DNA of 64,000 bases from Vibrio sp. SCSIO 43137 (GCF_028201475.1 NZ_CP116383.1:1922001-1986000); one strand, 5' to 3'; positions 1-9,558 are shown, counted from the first letter of the stretch. Translations and numbers: made by a program. Notes: generated by a model from the letters alone, not told the origin.

Positions 1-639
1 ACGAACACGCTTCAGGCGGCTTACAGTGGTATCCTGCGTTTCCCATAAACGGCGGACTTCACGGTTACGACCTTCGTTGATCACCACGTAAAAGGTATGG
101 TTCATACCTTCACCACCGGCATAAACAATATCCTCAAAGCGGGCCATACCGTCTTCCAGCTCAACACCTTTTACCAGGTTACGCACTTTCTGTTCGTTAA
201 CCTCACCAAATACCCTTACCAGATATTCACGCTCTACCTGACGGCTCGGGTGCATCAGACGGTTAGCCAGTTCACCATCAGTAGTAAACAGCAACAGACC
301 AGAAGTGTTAGCATCAAGGCGGCCTACAGAAATCCAGCGCGATCCCCTGATTTTCGGCAGCCGGTCAAATACGGTTCTGCGCCCTTCCGGATCATGGCGG
401 GTACAAAGTTCACCTTCAGGCTTGTAGTAAGCCAGTACCCGGCAAACCGTAGCGTCAGTAGTTTTCAGGTTTACAGTATGACCATCGATACGCACAATAG
501 CATTCTCATCTTCCAGACGTTCGCCCAGTTTGGCCACCATACCGTTTACGCTGACACGACCAGCTTTAATCAAAGCTTCAAGCTCACGTCTTGAACCGTG
601 TCCAGCTCTTGCCAGTACTTTCTGTAATTTTTCGCTCAT
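1..639 (-). CDS. rluB: 23S rRNA pseudouridine synthase B, 3' end cut by window edge
   Basis: The minus-strand frame is open from the ATG at 639 to the window edge, giving the first 213 residues. It begins [13 protein letters not shown], typical of the S4 RNA-binding domain of the RsuA/RluB family, and carries the catalytic-Asp motif [17 protein letters not shown] and later [10 protein letters not shown]. RluB makes pseudouridine 2605 (E. coli numbering) in 23S rRNA helix 93. The family is longer than 213 residues, so the C-terminus lies beyond position 1. It follows rnm and yciO on the same strand, as in enteric bacteria, but a terminator separates it from yciO. RluB rather than RluE/RluF is chosen from the N-terminal sequence and this neighbourhood. 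Confidence 0.88.
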   Translation of the reverse strand, partial: MSEKLQKVLARAGHGSRRELEALIKAGRVSVNGMVAKLGERLEDENAIVRIDGHTVNLKTTDATVCRVLAYYKPEGELCTRHDPEGRRTVFDRLPKIRGSRWISVGRLDANTSGLLLFTTDGELANRLMHPSRQVEREYLVRVFGEVNEQKVRNLVKGVELEDGMARFEDIVYAGGEGMNHTFYVVINEGRNREVRRLWETQDTTVSRLKRVR

Positions 640-744
640 TGATAACCCTTTTTTGTCGTCTTCACAGACGTCAATCTATTAATAACTAATTTTTTAGCAG
701 CTGGGCATTATACATGAAACTCAGCCGGTTTTTACAGCCCGCAA

Positions 745-773
745 TAAAAAAAGAAGAGCATTTCGCTCTTCTT
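745..773 (-). terminator. Rho-independent terminator after yciO
   Basis: A 9-bp perfect stem (751-759 with 765-773) around a 5-base loop is followed on the minus strand by a run of T residues (750-745). It sits just past the yciO stop and before rluB, so it should end the rnm-yciO transcript. Confidence 0.8.
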
Positions 774-782
774 TTCTCAGCT

Positions 783-1403
783 TTATTCAAATGGTGTGGT
801 ATCTCCTGACCCGACTCTGGCAACAACCGGTTCATCTTCACTAAAATCGATAACCGTGGTTGGCTGTTCACCTAAGTAGCCACCATTCATAATCAAATCC
901 ACTGAGTGCTCAAGCTTATCCCTGATATCTTCAGGATCGGACTCAGTATCGCTGTTACCCGGAAGGATCAGAGAAGTCGACATCAGCGGCTCACCCAGAG
1001 CTTCCAGCAGATCCAGCGCAATCTGGTTGTCTGGTACACGGATACCTATGGTCTTCTTCTTCGAGTTCATCAGACGTCGCGGTACTTCTTTTGTGCCTTT
1101 AAAAATAAAGGTGTACGGGCCCGGCGTATTATTTTTCAACAAGCGAAATGCTGTGTTATCTACCCTTGCATAGATAGAGAGTTCAGATAAATCACGGCAA
1201 AGCAGAGTAAAATTGTGTTTATCATCCAGCTTACGGATTCGGCAGATTCGATCCAGTGCCTGCTTGTTTTCAAGCTGACAACCCAATGCATAACCGGAAT
1301 CGGTCGGATAAACCACCACACCCCCATTACGGATTATTGCAACAGCCTGATTAATCAGCCTTGCCTGCGGGTTTTCCGGATGTAAGTAAAAAAACTGGCT
1401 CAT
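783..1403 (-). CDS. yciO: YciO, Sua5/YrdC-family protein
   Basis: The 206-residue protein is a single Sua5/YciO/YrdC domain. The N-terminal part has VVVYPTDSGYALGC and RKLDDKHNFTLLCRD, which is the YciO version of the family's nucleotide- and RNA-binding surface; later KTIGIRVPDNQIA and PLMSTSL complete the fold. Sua5/TsaC proteins make threonylcarbamoyl-AMP for tRNA t6A; YciO is a paralogue whose physiological role is less settled, so t6A synthesis is not claimed. The ATG overlaps the rnm stop by one base (TAATG) and is preceded by GAGGAG, so the two genes are translationally coupled. Length is normal for YciO. Confidence 0.9.
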   Translation of the reverse strand: MSQFFYLHPENPQARLINQAVAIIRNGGVVVYPTDSGYALGCQLENKQALDRICRIRKLDDKHNFTLLCRDLSELSIYARVDNTAFRLLKNNTPGPYTFIFKGTKEVPRRLMNSKKKTIGIRVPDNQIALDLLEALGEPLMSTSLILPGNSDTESDPEDIRDKLEHSVDLIMNGGYLGEQPTTVIDFSEDEPVVARVGSGDTTPFE

Positions 1404-2278
1404 TATTGCTCCTCACTGCTGAAGGACTCAGCATTTTCTTGCGGGGTAATACCCCAATCCTGCCATATAGGTGTTACACCAGAGGGTAACCAGAGGTTCC
1501 TTCCCAACTCCGTCCACGGAGAGGGATAATGAAAATCAGACCCCTGAGAGGCTAATATATTGTATTGTATAGCATAATCCGCCAGATTGCGCCTATCTTG
1601 TTGCGCTTGTTGCGGTAAAGCCACTTCCATGGCGTCACCGCCCGCTTCGGTAAACGCACTAATTAGACGTTTTATCCATTTTGCTGTCAGGTTATAACGT
1701 CCCGGATGAGCCAGCACCGCCTGCCCGCCAGCCTGATGGATCGCTTCTACAGCTTCCGCCATTGAGCACCAGTTAGGAGGCACATAACCGGGGTTATTAC
1801 GGGTCAGGTACTTCTTAAACACCTGTTGCATGTTTTTCACATGCCCCTTAGCCACCAGCCATTTAGCAAAATGAGCACGGGTAACCGGCGCACCGGCCGC
1901 AATATCTAATACTTCATCGTATACCGGAACACCCAGAGCTTTTGACAGGCGCTCGGCGATCAGTTTTGAACGCTCTACTCTTCTCTGCTGCTGTTGCTCA
2001 ATCAGACCTTTAAGCTGTTGATTTTCAGTGTCCAGATTCAAACCGACAATATGAATATCTTTATTCTGCCAGACCGTTGAAATTTCGATGCCACGAATTA
2101 ACTTAATCGCAAGATTATTGTCTGCAATATGCTGCTCTGCCGGCGCCAGACCTGCCAGCGTATCATGATCCGTTATTGCTAAAACCTGAATACCAAATGA
2201 CACCGCTCTGTCGATAAGTTGCTGCGGAGAAAAACCGCCGTCCGATGCATTTGTATGGCTGTGTAAATCTATTTTCAT
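1403..2278 (-). CDS. rnm: PHP-domain RNase/phosphatase (YciV/RNase AM)
   Basis: A PHP-type phosphoesterase of 291 residues from the ATG at 2278. Metal-binding motifs of the family are visible: [12 protein letters not shown] at the N-terminus, [10 protein letters not shown] near residue 50, VLAHPGRY around 195 and GSDFHYP near the end. E. coli YciV/RNase AM, the apparent orthologue by sequence and context, is a 5'-3' exonuclease that matures 5' ends of rRNA and also acts on 3',5'-bisphosphonucleotides. A start 15 codons upstream is open, but it would place the coding region inside the trp operator, and MKIDLHSHT is the family N-terminus. It is divergent from the trp operon. Confidence 0.88.
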   Translation of the reverse strand: MKIDLHSHTNASDGGFSPQQLIDRAVSFGIQVLAITDHDTLAGLAPAEQHIADNNLAIKLIRGIEISTVWQNKDIHIVGLNLDTENQQLKGLIEQQQQRRVERSKLIAERLSKALGVPVYDEVLDIAAGAPVTRAHFAKWLVAKGHVKNMQQVFKKYLTRNNPGYVPPNWCSMAEAVEAIHQAGGQAVLAHPGRYNLTAKWIKRLISAFTEAGGDAMEVALPQQAQQDRRNLADYAIQYNILASQGSDFHYPSPWTELGRNLWLPSGVTPIWQDWGITPQENAESFSSEEQ

Positions 2279-2285
2279 TAAACTC

Positions 2286-2314
2286 TTGACTTTAGTCGAA
2301 AGTACTAGTTTACT
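2286..2314 (+). promoter_or_regulatory. trp operon sigma-70 promoter
   Basis: TTGACT (2286-2291) and TTTACT (2309-2314) are separated by 17 bp, a good -35/-10 pair, and the -10 lies inside the TrpR operator. The leader peptide begins about 34 bases downstream. The hexamers and spacing are seen; the transcription start is inferred. Confidence 0.8.
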
Positions 2315-2319
2315 AGTAC
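2302..2319 (+). promoter_or_regulatory. TrpR operator
   Basis: GTACTAGTTTACTAGTAC is an 18-bp palindrome differing at one position from the E. coli trp operator GTACTAGTTAACTAGTAC. It covers the -10 hexamer, so tryptophan-bound TrpR would block RNA polymerase. The trpR gene is not in this window. Confidence 0.9.
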
Positions 2320-2347
2320 GCAATTCGGAACAGGAAATAATGCGATT

Positions 2348-2461
2348 ATGTTACAAGAAACTTTGCAAAAACCTAGCACTATTGTTACAGAGATCATCTC
2401 AGTGATGGTTCTTTCTGTTGTTGCTTGGTGGCGTATGTGGATGACAAGTAGCGGGCATTAG
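2348..2461 (+). CDS. trpL: trp operon leader peptide
   Basis: A 37-codon reading frame lies between the trp promoter and the attenuator hairpin. Its C-terminal part reads [14 protein letters not shown], with tandem Trp codons 27-28 and a third at codon 31. The tandem Trp codons sit just upstream of the segment that pairs with the attenuator, the classic position for a ribosome stalled by lack of charged tRNA-Trp to favour antitermination. AGGA lies 12 bases before the ATG. An ATG 8 bases upstream is in another frame and encodes no Trp. Confidence 0.9.
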   Translation: MLQETLQKPSTIVTEIISVMVLSVVAWWRMWMTSSGH

Positions 2462-2516
2462 TTTCACAGATTTCATTATCAGGATATTAATAAGCCCGCT
2501 TTAAAAGCGGGCTTTT
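2450..2516 (+). terminator. trp attenuator (antiterminator/terminator)
   Basis: The terminator arms are 2492-2500 and 2506-2514 (AAGCCCGCT / AGCGGGCTT), followed by TT. Segment AGCGGGC at 2450-2456, at the end of trpL, is identical to part of the 3' arm and can pair with GCCCGCT at 2494-2500, forming the competing antiterminator. This is the usual 2:3 versus 3:4 attenuator layout. The pairings are read directly; the regulatory outcome follows from the known trp mechanism. Confidence 0.85.
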
Positions 2517-2612
2517 CAGTTTAGAACAAACACCAGATTCGACATATTCTTAATTGAAAGCAAACAAATTAAGTAGTTTACGGTCAGCGATTAAATAGAA
2601 TGAGGAGGTCTT

Positions 2613-4193
2613 ATGAATAAGGCCATAGAAATAAAGCAAGTTGGACAGTTAGATATTGTTTCTCTCTCTGTCCCTTATACCGCCGACCCGACAAGGCTGT
2701 TTCAGGCACTTTGCAGCGGTAAGCAGAACAGCCTGCTGCTGGAGTCAGCAGATATAGATTCCAAACAAGATCTTAAAAGCATGCTGCTTATCGATGCAGC
2801 GCTAAGAATTGAATGTAACGGTAATCAGGTCACCTTCTCTGCCCTGTCAGACAACGGCCGGCACGCCCTGACACGCATTGCTGCGCACGCTCAGGGCGAT
2901 GTAGGAATAGAGCAGACCGATTCTCAGCTTCTGCTTACCTTCACCCCAGCGAACCCGGATCTTGATGAAGATAGCAAGCTGCGCGAAGCCTCCTCTTTTG
3001 ACGCCCTGAGATTAGTACAACACAGCTTCAAGTCAACTCAGCAAGATGCTGACGCAGAACATGACTTCTCGCTGTTTCTGGCGGGACTGTTTGCATTTGA
3101 TTTAGTGGCAAACTTTGAACCACTTGGCGAAGCCGTAGCCAGCAACCAGTGTCCGGATTATGTTTTCTATCTGGCTGAAACCCTGATGACCATTGACCAC
3201 CAGCAGGAGTCCTGTTTTGTGCAGGGTACCGTTTTTGACGGAACAGAGCAGACTAAGCAGCAGATCTCATATCGGTTAAAGAAAATATCTGAACTAAGCA
3301 CCAAACCGGCACCACTGGAAGAGACGGTAAAACTAGCTCAGTGTGAACCCATTGCTAGTGTCTCAGATGAAGCCTTCTGCCAGACAGTAACTGACTTAAA
3401 AGAGTTTGTGGTTAAAGGGGATGTTTTTCAGGTAGTGCCTTCGCGTCGCTTTACCCTGCCTTGCCCTTCTCCTTTGGCGTCTTACCAGAAACTGAAGCAG
3501 AACAACCCAAGTCCTTATATGTTCTATATGAACGATGAGCTGTTCACCCTGTTTGGCGCCTCTCCGGAAAGCGCCCTTAAATATGATACCCGCTCAAATC
3601 AGGTAGAAATCTACCCTATCGCCGGAACCCGTCACCGTGGCAAAAACGCAGATGGTTCTATTAACCCGGATTTGGATGGCCGCATTGAACTGGAACTGCG
3701 TAGCGACAAAAAAGAGAACGCAGAGCATATGATGCTGGTTGATTTGGCGCGAAACGATGTTGCCCGTATTTCTGCACCCGGTACTCGTCATATCGCTGAC
3801 CTGCTGAAAGTCGACCGCTACAGCCATGTAATGCACCTTGTCTCCCGTGTTGTCGGCCAGCTAAGACCTGATTTGGATGCACTGCACGCCTATCAGGCCT
3901 GTATGAATATGGGAACCCTGACCGGCGCACCAAAAATCCGTGCCATGCAGTTAATCCGTGATGTGGAAAAGCAGCGCAGAGGCAGTTACGGCGGCGCCGT
4001 AGGTTATCTTACCGGGCGGGGCGATCTGGATTCCTGCATCGTTATTCGTTCAGCTTATGTTGAAAATGGTGTGGCGCAGGTTCAGGCAGGTGCAGGAGTG
4101 GTTTATGACTCAGACCCTCAGGCAGAAGCCGATGAAACCCGCGGTAAGGCACAGGCGGTCATCTCCGCCATTCAGGCAGCACACAAGGAGTAA
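2613..4193 (+). CDS. trpE: Anthranilate synthase component I
   Basis: TrpE (526 residues) turns chorismate and ammonia into anthranilate, using ammonia supplied by TrpG. The chorismate-binding domain fills the C-terminal half: PIAGTRHRG, ELRSDKKENAEHMMLVDLARND, GTLTGAPKIRAM and GGAVGYL are signature segments. The N-terminal LLLES near residue 40 matches the tryptophan feedback site, so the enzyme is probably inhibited by tryptophan. The ATG follows a strong GAGGAGG ribosome site. It is the first structural gene after the attenuator, 5 bp before trpG. Confidence 0.97.
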   Translation: MNKAIEIKQVGQLDIVSLSVPYTADPTRLFQALCSGKQNSLLLESADIDSKQDLKSMLLIDAALRIECNGNQVTFSALSDNGRHALTRIAAHAQGDVGIEQTDSQLLLTFTPANPDLDEDSKLREASSFDALRLVQHSFKSTQQDADAEHDFSLFLAGLFAFDLVANFEPLGEAVASNQCPDYVFYLAETLMTIDHQQESCFVQGTVFDGTEQTKQQISYRLKKISELSTKPAPLEETVKLAQCEPIASVSDEAFCQTVTDLKEFVVKGDVFQVVPSRRFTLPCPSPLASYQKLKQNNPSPYMFYMNDELFTLFGASPESALKYDTRSNQVEIYPIAGTRHRGKNADGSINPDLDGRIELELRSDKKENAEHMMLVDLARNDVARISAPGTRHIADLLKVDRYSHVMHLVSRVVGQLRPDLDALHAYQACMNMGTLTGAPKIRAMQLIRDVEKQRRGSYGGAVGYLTGRGDLDSCIVIRSAYVENGVAQVQAGAGVVYDSDPQAEADETRGKAQAVISAIQAAHKE

Positions 4194-4198
4194 CAGAG

Positions 4199-4777
4199 AT
4201 GGCTGATTTAATTTTTGTAGATAACTTTGACTCCTTTACGTACAACCTTGTTGACCAGTTTCGTTCATTAGGTCACAGTGTCACAGTGTACCGAAACAGC
4301 GTTAACGCCCTCAGCATTGTACAAGCCGTGCAAGAAAAGGAAAAACCTGTGGTTGTTCTCTCTCCGGGACCCGGTGCGCCTTCTGATGCAGGGTGTATGC
4401 CTGAGCTGATTCAGAGATTGAAAGGAAAAGTGCCGGTGATAGGCATCTGTCTTGGTCATCAGGCCATCGTTGAAGCCTATGGCGGAACTGTGGCAGGAGC
4501 CGGTGAGATTATGCACGGCAAAGTGTCTGAAATGCGTTACCAGCCACACGCAATATATCGCGACCTGCCAAAGACTCTGGCTATCGCCCGTTATCACTCT
4601 CTGGTTGCGACTTCAGTGCCAGATGAGTTGACGGTTACCGCCGATGTTAATGGTTTGGTGATGTCAGTGGTTCATGACCGGGACAAAGTGTGCGGTTTTC
4701 AATTTCATCCGGAATCCATTATGACAACTCATGGTGCCAGACTGCTGGAAAATACCATTGAGTGGGCTCTCAGTTAA
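4199..4777 (+). CDS. trpG: Anthranilate synthase component II (glutamine amidotransferase)
   Basis: A stand-alone class I glutamine amidotransferase of 192 residues, the partner of TrpE. The catalytic triad is present: Cys in GICLGHQ around residue 84, and His and Glu in FHPESIMTTHG near 170. The N-terminus, VDNFDSFTYNLVDQF, is the usual TrpG/PabA start. In many enterics trpG is fused to trpD; here it is separate, as in Vibrio. A PabA-like dual role cannot be excluded, but its place between trpE and trpD favours TrpG. Confidence 0.96.
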   Translation: MADLIFVDNFDSFTYNLVDQFRSLGHSVTVYRNSVNALSIVQAVQEKEKPVVVLSPGPGAPSDAGCMPELIQRLKGKVPVIGICLGHQAIVEAYGGTVAGAGEIMHGKVSEMRYQPHAIYRDLPKTLAIARYHSLVATSVPDELTVTADVNGLVMSVVHDRDKVCGFQFHPESIMTTHGARLLENTIEWALS

Positions 4778-4822
4778 CTTATGCAAACGTGTCAGAATTA
4801 ATATCATTTTAAGGGAAGTAAG

Positions 4823-5821
4823 ATGCAGAACATTTTCAATAAACTTTACCAACAAGCGTCACTGACTGAGCAAGAGAGTCAGCAGCTTTTTGACAGCATC
4901 ATTAAAGGCGAAATGGATCCGGTATTGCTGGCATCTGCACTCACAGCGCTGAAGATAAAAGGTGAAACCTCAGATGAGATTGCAGGCGCAGCAAAAGCGC
5001 TGCTGGCAAACGCCTCACCTTTCCCCCGCCCTGACTACGATTTTGCTGATATTGTAGGTACAGGAGGAGACGGTTCAGATACCTTTAATATCTCCACAAC
5101 GGCTGCCTTCGTTGCTGCCGGTTGTGGGATAAAAGTTGCCAAGCACGGAAACCGTGGTGTTTCCAGCAAATCAGGGTCATCAGATCTTCTCGATGCCTTC
5201 GGTATCAATCTTGCCATGAGCGCAGAAGATACCCGTAAAGCGGTAGACGATATTGGCGTAGCATTTCTGTTTGCCCCTGAATACCATCAGGGTGTACGCC
5301 ATGCCATGCCGGTCAGGCAGGCGATGAAAACCCGCACCATCTTTAATATTCTCGGCCCGCTGATTAATCCGGCGCGACCAAATATTGAACTGATGGGAGT
5401 GTACGACCCGTCTCTTATCCGCCCGATTGCAGAAACCATGGCCAAAATGGGCATGAAACGTGCCGCTGTGGTGCATGGAAGCGGCCTTGATGAAGTGGCG
5501 ATCCACGGCTCAACACAAGTAGCAGAGATCATTGATGGTGAGATAACCGAGTACACTCTCACACCAGAAGATTTTGGTGTTGAAACACAGCCTCTTGAGG
5601 CAATTAAAGGTGGCACACCAGATGAAAACAGGGCTATTGTCACCAATATCCTGACAGGAAAAGGCACTCAGGCCCAGCTTGGCGCCGTCGCAGTCAATGT
5701 TGCCCTGCTACTTCGCCTGTTCGGAGAGCAAGATCTGAAAGCCAACACACAAAAAGCCATTCAGGTAATGAACTCAAGCAAAGCCTTTGAGTTAGTACAA
5801 CAGTTAGCGCAACGAGGTTAA
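4823..5821 (+). CDS. trpD: Anthranilate phosphoribosyltransferase
   Basis: This 332-residue enzyme transfers the phosphoribosyl group of PRPP to anthranilate. The PRPP-binding glycine loop GTGGDGSDTFNIS (about residues 78-90), KHGNRGVSSKSGS and RTIFNILGPLINPA are characteristic. Length is normal for unfused TrpD. It has its own AAGGGAAG ribosome site after a 45-bp gap from trpG, the largest gap between structural genes in the operon, with no terminator in it. Confidence 0.97.
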   Translation: MQNIFNKLYQQASLTEQESQQLFDSIIKGEMDPVLLASALTALKIKGETSDEIAGAAKALLANASPFPRPDYDFADIVGTGGDGSDTFNISTTAAFVAAGCGIKVAKHGNRGVSSKSGSSDLLDAFGINLAMSAEDTRKAVDDIGVAFLFAPEYHQGVRHAMPVRQAMKTRTIFNILGPLINPARPNIELMGVYDPSLIRPIAETMAKMGMKRAAVVHGSGLDEVAIHGSTQVAEIIDGEITEYTLTPEDFGVETQPLEAIKGGTPDENRAIVTNILTGKGTQAQLGAVAVNVALLLRLFGEQDLKANTQKAIQVMNSSKAFELVQQLAQRG

Positions 5822-5823
5822 TT

Positions 5824-7221
5824 ATGTCACAGCAGTTCAGCCAGAAAAGCCGGGATATGGCTCAGGTACTGATTAAGATTGTTGAAGAGAAGAAGCTGTG
5901 GATTGAAGCGAGAAAAAAGGCGCAGCCACTTGAGAGCTTTATCGATAGCTTAACACCATCGGATCGCAGCTTTTATCAGGCTTTTTCACCGGAAAGAACC
6001 GCCTTTATTCTCGAGTGCAAAAAGGCCTCACCTTCAAAAGGTTTGATTCGTGATGATTTTAACCTCGACTATATCGCCTCGGTTTACAAAGATTATGCCA
6101 GCGCCATTTCGGTACTGACAGACGAGAAATTTTTTCAGGGTAACTTTGATTTTCTCCCTCAGGTGAGGGCTCAAGTTACTCAGCCTGTATTGTGCAAAGA
6201 TTTTATTATTGACCCGTATCAGGTCTACCTTGCCCGACACTACAAGGCGGATGCTATATTGCTGATGCTCTCCATCCTAAACGATGAGGAGTATCGTGAA
6301 CTCGCTTCACTGGCCCATTCACTGGATTTAGGCGTTCTGACAGAAGTGAGCAACGAGCAGGAACTTGAGCGGGCCATTGAGCTGAATGCCAAAGTGGTGG
6401 GAATTAATAATCGCAACCTGAGAGATCTCTCTATTGATCTCACCCGTACACGCCAGCTTGCTCCTAAATTGCCTGCAGATACCGTTGTGATTTCTGAATC
6501 TGGTATTTATACCAATCAGCAGGTGCGGGATCTCAGTCAGTATGCCAACGGCTTCCTGATCGGCAGCTCGCTGATGCAGGAAGACAATCTTGAACTGGCA
6601 GTAAGACGCGTGCTTATCGGTGAAAACAAGGTTTGTGGCCTGACTCATCCGGACGATGCTGCTGCGGTCTATCAGGCTGGTGCCGTGTATGGCGGGCTGA
6701 TTTTCGCAGAGAAATCGAAACGAAAAGTCGATAAAGAACAAGCACGGCTGACCATGAGCGGCGCCCCGTTAAACTATGTCGGCGTATTTCAGAACCAGAC
6801 ACTGAAAACGGTGAATGATACCGCGACAACTCTGGGGTTAGCTGCGGTTCAGCTACACGGCGATGAAGACCAGGGTTTTATTAACCAGCTAAGAGAAATA
6901 TTGCCGCATAGCTGTCAAATCTGGAAAGCGTACGGAGTAAGTGAGCAAATACCGGCGCTGATAGAGAACGGCGTTGACCGTCACCTGCTGGACAGCAAGG
7001 TTGGATCTCAGTCGGGGGGAACCGGTCAGCAGTTCGACTGGTCACTTATCGGCACAACACAAAATATTATGCTGGCGGGCGGACTTAACCCTGACAACGT
7101 TAAGCAGGCAAGTCAGTTAGGCTGTCTGGGACTAGACCTCAACTCAGGTGTTGAGTCCGCTCCGGGTAAAAAAGATAAAGCCCTTATCGACAGCGCATTT
7201 CATCAGATTAAAGACTATTAA
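5824..7221 (+). CDS. trpCF: Bifunctional indole-3-glycerol phosphate synthase / phosphoribosylanthranilate isomerase
   Basis: A fusion of 465 residues catalysing two consecutive steps. The N-terminal IGPS half carries FILECKKASPSKG near residue 60 and VGINNRNL and VISESGI further on. The PRAI half begins near residue 265 with KVCGLTHPDDA, holding the catalytic Cys, and ends with LDLNSGVESAPGKKD, holding the catalytic Asp. The same fusion occurs in E. coli and Vibrio. It starts 2 bp after the trpD stop. A second in-frame ATG 11 codons later is closer to the E. coli start and could be the true one. Confidence 0.96.
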   Translation: MSQQFSQKSRDMAQVLIKIVEEKKLWIEARKKAQPLESFIDSLTPSDRSFYQAFSPERTAFILECKKASPSKGLIRDDFNLDYIASVYKDYASAISVLTDEKFFQGNFDFLPQVRAQVTQPVLCKDFIIDPYQVYLARHYKADAILLMLSILNDEEYRELASLAHSLDLGVLTEVSNEQELERAIELNAKVVGINNRNLRDLSIDLTRTRQLAPKLPADTVVISESGIYTNQQVRDLSQYANGFLIGSSLMQEDNLELAVRRVLIGENKVCGLTHPDDAAAVYQAGAVYGGLIFAEKSKRKVDKEQARLTMSGAPLNYVGVFQNQTLKTVNDTATTLGLAAVQLHGDEDQGFINQLREILPHSCQIWKAYGVSEQIPALIENGVDRHLLDSKVGSQSGGTGQQFDWSLIGTTQNIMLAGGLNPDNVKQASQLGCLGLDLNSGVESAPGKKDKALIDSAFHQIKDY

Positions 7222-7230
7222 GGAAACAGC

Positions 7231-8421
7231 ATGGCGAAGCTAGATGCCTATTTTGGCGAGTACGGTGGTCAGTTTGTACCACAGATTTTAGTTCCGGCAT
7301 TAGAGCAGCTGGAACAGGAGTTTATTGCTGCACAGCAAGACCCGGAGTTTCATAGTGAGTTTATGGGCTTACTACAGGAGTATGCCGGACGCCCGACAGC
7401 CCTGACTTTGTGCAGAAACCTGACCAAGAGAACCAAAACCAAGCTCTACCTGAAAAGGGAAGATCTTTTGCACGGTGGTGCCCATAAAACCAATCAGGTA
7501 TTGGGACAGGCACTACTGGCAAAACGTATGGGTAAAAAAGAGATTATTGCAGAAACCGGTGCCGGACAGCACGGTGTCGCCACTGCACTGGCCTGTGCCC
7601 TGCTGGACTTAAAATGCCGCGTTTATATGGGCGCCAAAGATGTTGAACGTCAGAGCCCGAACGTATTCCGTATGAAACTGATGGGTGCCGAAGTCATTCC
7701 GGTTCACTCAGGCTCTGCCACCCTTAAAGATGCCTGCAACGAAGCACTGCGTGACTGGTCTGCCAGCTATGAGCAGGCTCACTACCTGCTGGGTACGGCC
7801 GCCGGCCCTCACCCGTTCCCGACCATTGTGCGCGAGTTTCAGCGAATGATTGGTGAAGAGACCAAGAATCAGATTCTGGCAAGGGAAGGACGCCTGCCAG
7901 ACGCCGTTATCGCTTGTGTCGGTGGTGGTTCGAACGCCATCGGTATGTTTGCCGACTTTATTGAAGAAGAACAGGTTGCCCTTATTGGTGTGGAACCTGC
8001 CGGTAAAGGTATCGACACAGACCAGCACGGCGCACCGCTGAAACACGGTAAAACCGGCATTTTCTTTGGTATGAAAGCACCACTGATGCAGGATCAGCAC
8101 GGTCAGGTCGAAGAGTCCTACTCTGTCTCTGCCGGCCTTGATTTCCCGTCTGTCGGTCCGCAGCACGCACACCTGAATGCGACAGGCCGCGCCAGCTACG
8201 ACTCTGTGACCGATGACGAAGCCCTCGAAGCATTTCAGGCTCTGGCAAAGAATGAAGGCATTATACCTGCCCTTGAGTCTGCTCATGCACTGGCTCATGC
8301 AGTGAAAATGGCAAAGGACTCACCGGATAAAGAACAGCTGCTAGTGGTCAACCTTTCCGGCCGCGGTGACAAAGATATCTTTACCGTTCACGATATTCTG
8401 GATCAAAAAGGAGCGCTTTAA
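7231..8421 (+). CDS. trpB: Tryptophan synthase beta subunit
   Basis: PLP enzyme of 396 residues that joins indole and serine. The Schiff-base lysine lies in [14 protein letters not shown] (about residue 86) and the cofactor phosphate loop is [11 protein letters not shown]. It works in an alpha2-beta2 complex with TrpA, receiving indole through a tunnel. The stop overlaps the trpA start by one base, coupling translation of the two subunits at equal ratio. Confidence 0.98.
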   Translation: MAKLDAYFGEYGGQFVPQILVPALEQLEQEFIAAQQDPEFHSEFMGLLQEYAGRPTALTLCRNLTKRTKTKLYLKREDLLHGGAHKTNQVLGQALLAKRMGKKEIIAETGAGQHGVATALACALLDLKCRVYMGAKDVERQSPNVFRMKLMGAEVIPVHSGSATLKDACNEALRDWSASYEQAHYLLGTAAGPHPFPTIVREFQRMIGEETKNQILAREGRLPDAVIACVGGGSNAIGMFADFIEEEQVALIGVEPAGKGIDTDQHGAPLKHGKTGIFFGMKAPLMQDQHGQVEESYSVSAGLDFPSVGPQHAHLNATGRASYDSVTDDEALEAFQALAKNEGIIPALESAHALAHAVKMAKDSPDKEQLLVVNLSGRGDKDIFTVHDILDQKGAL

Positions 8422-9227
8422 TGGACCGCTATCAATCACTTTTTCAGCGCTTAGAGCAAAACAAGCAAGGTGCATTTGTTCCTTTTGTCACTGTTGGCGA
8501 CCCGGACAGGGAGCTCTCTCTGAAGATCATCCGGACTCTGGTTGAATCAGGTGCCGATGCTCTTGAACTTGGCATTCCCTTCTCAGATCCGCTAGCTGAC
8601 GGCCCGACCATTCAGGGCGCAAATATCCGGGCGCTGGATTCTGGTGTAACCCCACAAATCTGCTTTGAGCTGATTGCTGAAATCCGTAACCAATATCCGG
8701 AGCTACCCATCGGCCTTCTTATGTATGCCAACCTTGTATACTCAAATAGCGTAGAGCATTTTTATCAGCGATGTGCCGAAGTAGGTATTGATTCGGTGCT
8801 GATCGCCGATGTACCAACTAATGAAAGTGCTGAGTTTACTCAGGCGGCTGAAAAGCATGGCGTACAGCCGATATTTATCGCACCACCGACGGCCAGTGAT
8901 GAAACCCTGAAAGCGGTGGCTGAGAAGAGTAAAGGTTATACCTATCTTCTCTCCCGTGCCGGTGTGACCGGTGCAGAAACCAAGGCCAATATGCCCGTTT
9001 CACAGCTGATGGATCGCCTCAATCAGTTCAATGCGCCTCCTGCCCTGCTGGGATTTGGTATATCGCAACCAGCACAAGTTAAAGAAGCTATTGAGTCCGG
9101 CGCTGCAGGTGCTATCTCAGGTTCTGCTGTGGTTAAGATTATTGAAACAAACCGTGATGAGCCGCAGTTACTTCTGGACACACTGGCCGATTTTGTACGT
9201 TCAATGAAAGCAGCAACTAAACTGTAA
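8421..9227 (+). CDS. trpA: Tryptophan synthase alpha subunit
   Basis: TIM-barrel enzyme of 268 residues that cleaves indole-3-glycerol phosphate to indole and glyceraldehyde 3-phosphate. The catalytic Glu and Asp are in [19 protein letters not shown], about residues 47-65. [11 protein letters not shown] and GFGISQP form the phosphate-binding end. It is the last gene of the trp operon and is followed by a terminator. Confidence 0.98.
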   Translation: MDRYQSLFQRLEQNKQGAFVPFVTVGDPDRELSLKIIRTLVESGADALELGIPFSDPLADGPTIQGANIRALDSGVTPQICFELIAEIRNQYPELPIGLLMYANLVYSNSVEHFYQRCAEVGIDSVLIADVPTNESAEFTQAAEKHGVQPIFIAPPTASDETLKAVAEKSKGYTYLLSRAGVTGAETKANMPVSQLMDRLNQFNAPPALLGFGISQPAQVKEAIESGAAGAISGSAVVKIIETNRDEPQLLLDTLADFVRSMKAATKL

Positions 9228-9255
9228 GCAGAGTTAATTCAAAACTCTTCTCTTC

Positions 9256-9296
9256 AACCCTCAGATACTAAATTCAAGTGTCTGAGGGTTACTTTT
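9256..9296 (+). terminator. trp operon terminator
   Basis: A 13-bp stem with one G-U pair (9256-9268 with 9278-9290) is followed by AC and TTTT. It lies about 30 bases after trpA. Confidence 0.85.
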
Positions 9297-9317
9297 CTCT
9301 AGCCGAACAATAGCCTT

Positions 9318-9334
9318 GGTGAATATTATTCACC
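9318..9334. promoter_or_regulatory. 17-bp perfect palindrome upstream of the symporter gene
   Basis: GGTGAATATTATTCACC is a perfect inverted repeat with a one-base centre, in the 330-bp stretch between trpA and the symporter. It resembles an operator. It is one base short of the ArgR consensus spacing and has the wrong spacing for CRP, so no regulator is assigned. Apart from this and the trp terminator nothing else was recognised in this gap. Confidence 0.4.
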
Positions 9335-9558
9335 TAAAAACATTCCGTTAACTAAAGTGTTGCAGTGATCTCATTTCGCTTCTCTGCTGGTTTTGTAAAC
9401 CTTAACCTAAATCATTTTATGCTCATTTGGCCTTCAGAATAATTTGATAATTGATATTGAACTGTGTAAAAGGTTTGCGGGATTATTATCTGGGTTTTGT
9501 TAACCATTCGATACTAATCGCCAAATTAGTTCATTTTCCACGCACGGAGGTTGTCGTA

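Noticed and set aside
97..594. 165-codon open frame on the plus strand
   Set aside because: It is antisense to rluB, whose protein sequence is clearly conserved, and its own translation has no recognisable family or ribosome site.
2340..2400. An ATG 8 bases before the trpL start
   Set aside because: It is in a different frame and its product has no tryptophan, so it does not fit a trp leader peptide.
9318..9334. ArgR or CRP site before the symporter
   Set aside because: The spacing is one base short for ArgR and one base long for CRP; kept only as an unassigned palindrome.
9451..9558. 36-codon N-terminal extension of the symporter
   Set aside because: The extra residues are not like the family, and a GTG with CGGAGG at good spacing begins the conserved part.
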